Assembly (NCBI GenBank): GCA_965230425.1
Contig: CBDDKW010000019.1
Location: 1 to 64,000, forward strand
Source of the DNA: CBDDKW01 sp965230425
GTDB lineage: Bacteria > Pseudomonadota > Gammaproteobacteria > UBA1113
DNA: 64,000 nucleotides
Direction of reading: 5' to 3'
A program made the translations under genes and the position numbers. The stretch's first letter is position 1. Each line of letters starts with the position of its first letter. Positions 57,348 to 64,000 of this stretch are shown here, one piece after another. The notes beneath the pieces are model-generated. The model had not been told where the DNA came from, did not search any database, and saw only the letters and a program-made list of their open reading frames with translations.

Positions 57348-58990
57348 TCAAAAAAATACATCAAGAATCCCTCTTGGTCAGTTGCCTAAGTGCTATATTA
57401 TTGTTATTAGCGCCACTCATCTTTTTTACAAAATTCACTGAATACGGTTTGTTGCAACCAGCTATTTTAGGTTTGGCGGGTATTGTGCTAAGCCTTGGTG
57501 GCCTATGTGGTTGGCTCTTGTGGCGAGCAGGCTGGGCCACTAAAGTTTTTTTGCTCACATTGTTAATTGTAGTTTCACTGAGCTTTTTACCTGCATTTAT
57601 CAGTATTAACTATCTCTATCTACTTTTATTTTTAGCCTTAGCATTTAGCACTATCTTTGCCCGTAGAGCGTGTCTTATCCTTGCTATTATGCTGGTGCAA
57701 TTTATTATTGGGTTATTAATTTTTCCGATTCAGCATCCACTGACACATCCTAAGCAAGAGAAATTTTCAGCTCAAGCCTATAATAAAAATCTGCCGCCGA
57801 TTATTCATATTATTCTCGATGAACACATTGGCATTGATGGGATCCCAGAGGATATAGGTCAAGGTCAGCAATTAAAACAACAGTTAAGTGACTTTTATAT
57901 ACAGCATGGTTTTCACCTCTATGCCAATGCTTATAGCCACTATAATCGCACTTATAATTCAATCCCTAATTTATTTAATTTCATGCCAAAAGCTATTGAC
58001 TCAGACTACTTCAAATCATTTTTACAAGATAAGCGTTTAAAAAGAAATGCTTATTTTGAATTACTCAATGAGCAGGGATATCGATTTAAAATTTATCAAG
58101 CGAATTATATTAATTATTGCGCCTTGTCCGATATTAACTATGCCTCTTGCTATACCTATCCAGTGACCAATATTAATTATATTAAAGACCTGGGTCTATC
58201 AGCCTGGCAGCGCTTTTTGTTTGTAAGTAAGAGCTATTTATTAACATCGTCTATTTTTAAAAACTTACAGTTATATTACAAATATAACTTACGTCCTAAT
58301 CTAGCGGTATTAGGCGTTGATTTTCCAGCATGGACTTGGGACCAAGCTAATGTGAGTACCTTAGCTATTCCAGAGACGTTCAAGCAGATAGCGCAAGATA
58401 TGCAGCAAGATAGTGGCGGGACAGTATTCTTTGCCCATTTACTCTTGCCGCATAGTCCTTATATCTTTGATCAGCAATGTCATGTGATCCCAAAAGTAAA
58501 AAATTGGTATGTAAATCATAATGACAGTAACTGGGTTATCAATACGCCAGAATCACGCTTGCTACGTTACCATTACTATGAAAATCAATTAGGCTGTACT
58601 TATATTCAGTTAGATAATTTATTCACTCAGTTAAAAAAATCTGGTGTCTATGATAAGGCAATTATTATCGTTCATGGTGATCATGGCTCGAGAATTATGG
58701 AAAATGGTCCTTTCCGCGGGGATGAAGATGTCTTGAATAAGCAAGATATTGAAGATGGTTATAGTACCTTATTTGCGGTTAAAGCTCCATGGCAGCAAGC
58801 CCAGGTCGATGAAGAGTTTACACCGATTAATATCTTATTAGCTCGCTACTTAACAAAATTAACTGGTCAATATATCTATTCAGAAGTCCAGCATCCCTAT
58901 GTATTCCTAACACCTAAAGTGGCCTTTACTCATGAAGTGATGCCGGAATTTAACATCGACCAGCTAAAAAACACACACAGTAATCAATAA
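57332..58990 (+). CDS. Membrane-anchored sulfatase/alkaline-phosphatase-fold protein
   Basis: 552 residues. Four to five N-terminal transmembrane helices (up to about residue 130) are followed by a periplasmic domain with the alkaline-phosphatase-superfamily pattern: PPIIHIILDEHIGIDG (first metal Asp/Glu), SHYNRTYNSIPNLF (Thr-containing nucleophile region), FFAHLLLPHSPYIFD and IIIVHGDHGSRI (metal Asp-His) near the end. This resembles phosphoethanolamine or phosphoglycerol transferases acting on surface glycans, but the exact substrate is open. Last gene of the four- or five-gene envelope operon. Confidence 0.82.
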   Translation: MVSSVIKKIHQESLLVSCLSAILLLLAPLIFFTKFTEYGLLQPAILGLAGIVLSLGGLCGWLLWRAGWATKVFLLTLLIVVSLSFLPAFISINYLYLLLFLALAFSTIFARRACLILAIMLVQFIIGLLIFPIQHPLTHPKQEKFSAQAYNKNLPPIIHIILDEHIGIDGIPEDIGQGQQLKQQLSDFYIQHGFHLYANAYSHYNRTYNSIPNLFNFMPKAIDSDYFKSFLQDKRLKRNAYFELLNEQGYRFKIYQANYINYCALSDINYASCYTYPVTNINYIKDLGLSAWQRFLFVSKSYLLTSSIFKNLQLYYKYNLRPNLAVLGVDFPAWTWDQANVSTLAIPETFKQIAQDMQQDSGGTVFFAHLLLPHSPYIFDQQCHVIPKVKNWYVNHNDSNWVINTPESRLLRYHYYENQLGCTYIQLDNLFTQLKKSGVYDKAIIIVHGDHGSRIMENGPFRGDEDVLNKQDIEDGYSTLFAVKAPWQQAQVDEEFTPINILLARYLTKLTGQYIYSEVQHPYVFLTPKVAFTHEVMPEFNIDQLKNTHSNQ

Positions 58991-59121
58991 TAAAAATAAG
59001 TGTTGCTAATGAAAAAAATATAGGCTGCATGAGTAGCACTTACTTTAGTGCTCGTTTAATTTTTGCAGCTTAGTTGTTACATATCCAAGTAAAATATGAT
59101 TATTTAAATAAGGTGATTATT

Positions 59122-62100
59122 ATGCCAAATCCAGTTGTGAATCCTGATATGCTAAAAGATTACGACAAAGATACATTGCTAGGTTCGGGATTTGCCGGCG
59201 CTGTCTATCAAGTCAAAATTCTAATGTTATATGCCTTTGAAGCTTTCTGTAATAAGGAAACATTCTATTTGCAGACAGAGGCAAAATATTTTGGCAAGTT
59301 TGATGATTTAGTCATTTGGAAAGCAGATAAAATACAAGTATTACAAGCCAAGCATAGCTATGACCCCGAAGGAAAATATCTGTTAAAGCATTTGGTAGCA
59401 TCGACTCAAGAGGAAAGTCAAGAAAAGAAAAAAGATAAAGAAAAGAAAGTAGCTATTGCCAAGTATTTAGATAGTTGGTTACAGATTGAAGCGAAAAAAC
59501 GTAGTAGTCCAGAGAAATTTGCCAATATCAAAGATATAGAATACATTTTCTATACAAACCATAAATTAAATACAGATGAAGGTTTAGATCAGCTACATGA
59601 TGATGACGACCAGAGCTTCTCAGATGACTTTATCAGTGGTAATAATTTAACTGCAACAGCACAGGCATCCCGCCAAGCGATTATTGCTTCGATTTATACT
59701 TATTTATATCAATTACAAAAAGATATTCTTGCTGCCTGTGCAGAATTTAAAGCAGCGTTAGAAGCATTAACAGCCCCAGATCATATAATGGCTGATATTA
59801 ATGGACCACGCAGTTCTGCAGTATGTAAATTATTGGCGGCATTAAGGAATGCAGACTGCTTAGTGAAAAAGGGAACGAAATGTAAGTTTACAGATAAATT
59901 TATCAATAATGATGATTTACCACCAGTACTGGCAAAGCTACATGAAATATTGGAATGGGAGAAAGATGATTTAAAAGCCTTCAATTTTATCAGCAAAGAG
60001 AATAATTTTTTTGATGTCGATGCTGCAGAGCAAAGCCCCAGCGCATTGTCTGTTGCTCTGTATACAGGTTATTTGGGAAATGATACGGGAGATTTTTTAT
60101 CAGTAAAATGTATTGATGCTTTAAAGGAACAGATGGATGAGGTAGAGGCACAGAAAAGGCAACAAGAGCAACAAGCGTTAAGAGATAAAATAGATGAAGC
60201 TTGTAAAAAGTTACAAGCTAAATTAACAGGAGTTGATCCTAAAAGTCGGTCAATTAAAGCTGAAAATAACAAAACTTCCGTTGTATGTAAGTTATTAGGT
60301 AGCTTGAAGCATAATTTCTGTATAGAAAAGACAGATCCAAATGATAAGAGGAAAAAACCACATTATAGATTTACTAAAAAATTCATTGATGGCAATAATC
60401 TACCACCAGTAATAGCTGAATTTCGTAAGTTGCTGAGTTGGGACTCTAATAAATTGAAAGATTATACTTTTTCGTGCGTTGCGTCTGACTTTTTTGACCT
60501 TGGTAATTTAACTGACCAATCATCAGAATTTGATAGGGTATTATGCGGTCGTACGCAGATAGCAGGATTATTTTTAGATAATGACAATGCTAGGTCAGGA
60601 CCGTTGCTAGCATTAGCAAAAGCATTTTTTGATGGTTTTTCCTTCCGTGTGAAAGAACCTAATGAGGCTGAGTTAACTGAACGATTAGAGGATGAAATAA
60701 AGAAAAAATTTAATAATAGTGATCCGCATTTTTATTTGCATTTCTATGAAAAAATGCTGGAAAAGCTGTTAGATAAATCAGGGAAATCAATTACTGAAGT
60801 TGATATAAGTGAAGTATTTATGCTCGCAAGAACGGTATTTGAAGCGAATATGCTAGTAGGATACGGAAAACGCTATGAGCATCATGTTACACGGAGTTGT
60901 AATATTAGTTTAGAAGATACACAGCGAAGAAATTTGGTCAAAGAGGTACTCGAGAGTGATAATATTGTTTCAGTTGTCTATGCTGAAGATGACTTTACTG
61001 CCGCACTTTCCGTTGCTCATGATTTGCAAAAAGTAAAAGAAAATAATGAGTTGTTAGATAATGCTTATGCATTCATTAATTCTGATCATGCCTTTTCTAA
61101 ACTAGATACAGTGAGTTTCGCTGCTAAAGATTTTCAGATATTAATTATTGATAACGCGGATGCACTCAATGATGAGGAATTGCAAGCATATGTAGATAGT
61201 GTAAAAAAGCATGGTAAAAGATTAGTGCTATTAACGAATTCACAGGGTCAAAAAAAATTAGTTGAAAAGCCAAATTTAGATAGCGTTGTGGTAAAAGAAG
61301 TAGCGCCACTTAGCCTAAGCGTTGTAAGAGATAATATTAATAAGGCAGGATGCAAAAATAAAGGCTGCATCCTTGGTGGACGATTCATATCATTTTTAGA
61401 TATGGAAAAAATTGATTCATTAAGAGTAGTGATAACCAACCCTGTTTATTTACAAGAAATGTTGGCACATGCCGTCACAAAGCCTGCTGAAATGACTGAT
61501 AGTACAGAACAAAAACGCTTATTTATTGAACCAACGATCGAACGTCAAATACCAGTGTATGCTTGGGAGATGCTTTTAGATTTTAAGCAACCTGTATTGC
61601 TTAAATGCAGTGGTGCTGAACTAGCTAAGTTAACTCGAACCTTTGAGTTGGATGTAGCCAAACTTTTGGACGAATATGAGCAAGACAAAAGTAAAATTAC
61701 ACAATTAGGCACTGGTCAAATTATCAATATCTATGCTAGTACAGCTTCTGTACAGGATGATAAAGATGCAGAACATAAAGATAAACTGTGTATCACTGAC
61801 ATAACTAGCTACGCTAAATTACCTTTGAGTATAAGAAAAGCGATAAGAGCCTATAAGAATGTTGTATTTGTAGTGGAGAATGATGATATCCCTAAAGTTC
61901 TGCAATCACTGAAGCGCTTAGAATATGTTAATGAAGAAGGTGAGGCACAGTATTTTAAATTGTCTAATCCCAGTCATTATAAAGATATGCCTAAAACAAG
62001 CCAGTACGTGCAGTCAGGCACCTATACAGGCGATGATTATCAAGCCTTACTCAGAAGAGCATCATATCCAGTGCGTAGCGTATTACTATCTGATTATGGC

Positions 62101-64000
62101 AGTGGTAAGACTTATTTGACTGAACAGCTCGATATTGACCACGCATTAACTAGTATGGGACATAGTTTTACGTGGGTTATCCGAATTCCTATGAAAACCT
62201 TACATAAGGACTTTGAAAAACTCACAGATGCTGAGTTAGCTGAACACTATCTACCGCAGCGGCTTAAATACTATTGGCAACGTGCAGCGTTGGTCAAAGC
62301 AATACAAACAGGTGATATCTTATGGGAGCTTGATGCTTTTGATGAAATGACGAAGCAACAGTTAGTGGACTGTGCTAAATTAATTGAACGTATTTTAAAG
62401 CAACCACATTGTCTAGTGACATCGCGCCCAACTGCAGCACACTTTATTCCAGTACAAGCTAATGAATATTTAGCTTTGCAGCCCTTTGATGATAAGCAAA
62501 TTCAACGTTATATAGAATTATTTTTCACGGATGAAGAGTCTAGGAAACTCGCCGAAAAGCAAATTCAAACGCTGAAAGAAAGTAATAACTTAGCACTATT
62601 AGGCAAACCTTTGTTATGTCGCATCGCTTGTGAAATTTTGCAAGATTCATTACGTACAGCGAACCGACAAAGCATAAATTACGACCAAATCACCATGGCA
62701 AGTTTGTTTGAACAGTTTATGTTGGTAAATTTAAAAAAATTCCACGCAACACATAATCATGTCCCGCATTCACGCTTGATCCCAATGCGAGTATGGCAGT
62801 TGTCGCAACAAATACTAGAACGATTACAACAAGCAGCTCATGCAAAAATGATGGAGATAGAGCTTGCATTAGAAACTGATGCTGCACTAGATGAAGATAT
62901 TCAAAAACTAGGGTTTGTCACATGCATAAGACATATGCCAGCATATTCAACAAGCGATTATATCTTTGACCATCAAACCCAAGTTGAATATTTAACGGCA
63001 CTGTATTTAATTAATGAGATTTTGGCATTAAATGCTAGCGATAGAGGGGAACATATACGTAGTAAATGGCAGCAAGCATTTTATACAGTACATATGCGTG
63101 TAGTATGGCAGTTTGTTGCAGGTATGTTAACAGGGAAGTCAACACTATTGCCTATAAATAAGCTGGCTGCAGTACGTGACTTATTTTGTGATTTCTTACT
63201 GTCTGTTCCAAAGGATCAGGTCGGTATTGTATATGAGGATATTGTCAGCGCCTGTGTGAAGAATATGGACTTATCGGCATTAGGCGATAGGCATAGAGAT
63301 GCTCTTAAACACTATAGAGATATTGAAACACCAACCCAATCAATTAGACAAGCACGAGAAAAAATAGCGACACATACGACTAGTGTCACCGTTGATCACG
63401 ATGATGATAAGCAGTATGTAGAGGCGTGTAAATATATAACCTTAGCTAACGTTCCATTACAGGATATCAAAGAAGTAACGTTAGATGATGGCTATGAACA
63501 ACAAATTGGTAAATTACTAGAACAAGTATTAACAGGAAGCTATCCTGCGTCAGTACGCTCTAAATTGATGAATATGATCTTTAGTTTAGATCCACAAGCT
63601 GATGTGGACTTATTAAGCAGAATTCGCCTGAAATTACATAAGGCTTATATTAAAGTTTCAGACAGTATGAATGAAAGTACGTACCATGAGGCTTTTGCAT
63701 TGATTGTTGCGCTTATTGAATTAGATGTTTTTGAACTTAAACATTTTACAAAGACATTTACTAAAAACTTTAAACAAAAAAATTGCTTGACTGACGTATT
63801 ACAACTATTTCTTAAAAATGGTTTGATAACTGACGTGTTGATCGACCAGTTGTTTGCATGTGATTATCCACGTTTTTGGGATTTGAATGCAGGATTACCC
63901 GCAGTATTATTATTGAAGCGCTTTCTACTGCCATCAATGGGCCAGTTTATAGTTAAAAACATTAGCGATCGTCATAGTGGTGATTGGGAAATAAATTCTG
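59122..64000 (+). CDS. Giant nuclease-NACHT (STAND) NTPase, Avs-like defence candidate, 3' end beyond window
   Basis: An open frame of 1626 codons that reaches the window edge, preceded by AAGGTG. Residues 14-110 look like a PD-(D/E)xK nuclease of the DUF4297/Cap4 type: GSGFAGAVYQ, then E53, D61/D62 and Q75-A-K77. Residues 229-300 and 381-461 are an internal duplication. Residues 670-713 (FQILIIDNADAL, RLVLLTN) look like a degenerate Walker B and sensor. A NACHT domain follows: Walker A SDYGSGKT (990-997, first Gly replaced by Ser), Walker B WELDAFDEM (1068-1076), TSRP (1100-1103), then LQPFDDKQIQRYI and a FDHQTQVEYLTALYL end. The rest is helical, probably TPR-like. Avs proteins have this nuclease-STAND-sensor order, but their NTPase lies much earlier. 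Codon use matches the host. Confidence 0.8.
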   Translation, partial: MPNPVVNPDMLKDYDKDTLLGSGFAGAVYQVKILMLYAFEAFCNKETFYLQTEAKYFGKFDDLVIWKADKIQVLQAKHSYDPEGKYLLKHLVASTQEESQEKKKDKEKKVAIAKYLDSWLQIEAKKRSSPEKFANIKDIEYIFYTNHKLNTDEGLDQLHDDDDQSFSDDFISGNNLTATAQASRQAIIASIYTYLYQLQKDILAACAEFKAALEALTAPDHIMADINGPRSSAVCKLLAALRNADCLVKKGTKCKFTDKFINNDDLPPVLAKLHEILEWEKDDLKAFNFISKENNFFDVDAAEQSPSALSVALYTGYLGNDTGDFLSVKCIDALKEQMDEVEAQKRQQEQQALRDKIDEACKKLQAKLTGVDPKSRSIKAENNKTSVVCKLLGSLKHNFCIEKTDPNDKRKKPHYRFTKKFIDGNNLPPVIAEFRKLLSWDSNKLKDYTFSCVASDFFDLGNLTDQSSEFDRVLCGRTQIAGLFLDNDNARSGPLLALAKAFFDGFSFRVKEPNEAELTERLEDEIKKKFNNSDPHFYLHFYEKMLEKLLDKSGKSITEVDISEVFMLARTVFEANMLVGYGKRYEHHVTRSCNISLEDTQRRNLVKEVLESDNIVSVVYAEDDFTAALSVAHDLQKVKENNELLDNAYAFINSDHAFSKLDTVSFAAKDFQILIIDNADALNDEELQAYVDSVKKHGKRLVLLTNSQGQKKLVEKPNLDSVVVKEVAPLSLSVVRDNINKAGCKNKGCILGGRFISFLDMEKIDSLRVVITNPVYLQEMLAHAVTKPAEMTDSTEQKRLFIEPTIERQIPVYAWEMLLDFKQPVLLKCSGAELAKLTRTFELDVAKLLDEYEQDKSKITQLGTGQIINIYASTASVQDDKDAEHKDKLCITDITSYAKLPLSIRKAIRAYKNVVFVVENDDIPKVLQSLKRLEYVNEEGEAQYFKLSNPSHYKDMPKTSQYVQSGTYTGDDYQALLRRASYPVRSVLLSDYGSGKTYLTEQLDIDHALTSMGHSFTWVIRIPMKTLHKDFEKLTDAELAEHYLPQRLKYYWQRAALVKAIQTGDILWELDAFDEMTKQQLVDCAKLIERILKQPHCLVTSRPTAAHFIPVQANEYLALQPFDDKQIQRYIELFFTDEESRKLAEKQIQTLKESNNLALLGKPLLCRIACEILQDSLRTANRQSINYDQITMASLFEQFMLVNLKKFHATHNHVPHSRLIPMRVWQLSQQILERLQQAAHAKMMEIELALETDAALDEDIQKLGFVTCIRHMPAYSTSDYIFDHQTQVEYLTALYLINEILALNASDRGEHIRSKWQQAFYTVHMRVVWQFVAGMLTGKSTLLPINKLAAVRDLFCDFLLSVPKDQVGIVYEDIVSACVKNMDLSALGDRHRDALKHYRDIETPTQSIRQAREKIATHTTSVTVDHDDDKQYVEACKYITLANVPLQDIKEVTLDDGYEQQIGKLLEQVLTGSYPASVRSKLMNMIFSLDPQADVDLLSRIRLKLHKAYIKVSDSMNESTYHEAFALIVALIELDVFELKHFTKTFTKNFKQKNCLTDVLQLFLKNGLITDVLIDQLFACDYPRFWDLNAGLPAVLLLKRFLLPSMGQFIVKNISDRHSGDWEINS

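Noticed and set aside
61248..62119. Short ORFs on either strand within the giant gene
   Set aside because: They are shadows; the long plus-strand frame from 59122 stays open through them with consistent codon use.

Overview
The window is almost entirely one low-GC gammaproteobacterial chromosome segment (about 2.56 kb to the right end), preceded by about 2.5 kb of high-GC DNA that does not belong to it. The host part carries a classical gammaproteobacterial macromolecular-synthesis block (rpsU, yqeY, dnaG, rpoD, with tRNA-Ile2 beyond rpoD), Dam methylase, RsgA, Cca, HemW and a MoxR/Bat operon. Several large proteins have no recognisable domain or carry ankyrin or pentapeptide repeats. Dispersed palindromic intergenic repeats, decaying genes and many toxin-antitoxin loci are also present. 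Together these suggest a Legionellales/Coxiella-like, probably host-associated bacterium. That placement is inference; no rRNA is present to confirm it.

Layout. 1-2.55 kb: high-GC alpha/beta hydrolase and the 3' part of a ThyX-like gene, ending abruptly inside hemW. This looks like a chimeric join. 2.56-5.2 kb: 5' half of hemW, cysQ and mdh. 5.2-9.0 kb: a long nested palindrome, then a broken large gene flanked by direct copies of the dispersed repeat. 9-15.2 kb: dam, alpha-carbonic anhydrase, a DUF4143 ATPase with tandem 33-nt repeats upstream, a DUF1543 gene, an FAD monooxygenase and a methyltransferase relic. 15.4-20.3 kb: tRNA-Ile2(CAU), rpoD, dnaG, yqeY, rpsU. 20.6-25.1 kb: an orphan protein, rsgA, cca and an SDR. 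25.3-32.5 kb: the seven-gene moxR-DUF58-DUF4381-batA-batB-batC-batD operon, with coding minisatellites in batC. 33-35.6 kb: an 870-aa orphan protein. 35.6-47.6 kb: nucleoside salvage (add, MFS transporter plus tdk, uridine-phosphorylase-like gene, deoC, punA, cdd) joined to a PiT phosphate transporter and its DUF47 partner, interrupted by an AbiE toxin-antitoxin locus and a pentapeptide protein. 47.8-50.2 kb: MntA/HepT, SppA-type protease and HigBA. 50.3-53.9 kb: a 1201-aa ankyrin-type protein. 54.2-59 kb: an envelope module (HPP protein, secretin-like protein, small membrane protein, kinase-like/methyltransferase fusion, membrane sulfatase-like protein). 59.1 kb to the end: a giant open gene.

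How the genes work together. DUF47-PiT-cdd-punA-deoC form one tightly packed minus-strand operon. It would couple phosphate import to phosphate-consuming nucleoside breakdown, but PiT and deoC carry frameshifts and Cdd lacks a canonical zinc ligand, so the operon may be decaying. The best candidate for a new system is the gene starting at 59122. It has an N-terminal PD-(D/E)xK nuclease-like domain of the DUF4297/Cap4 type, a duplicated module of about 75 residues, a degenerate second NTPase-like segment and a NACHT/STAND NTPase. This resembles Avs-type phage sensors but has an unusually long linker. It runs off the window before its C-terminal sensor can be seen.
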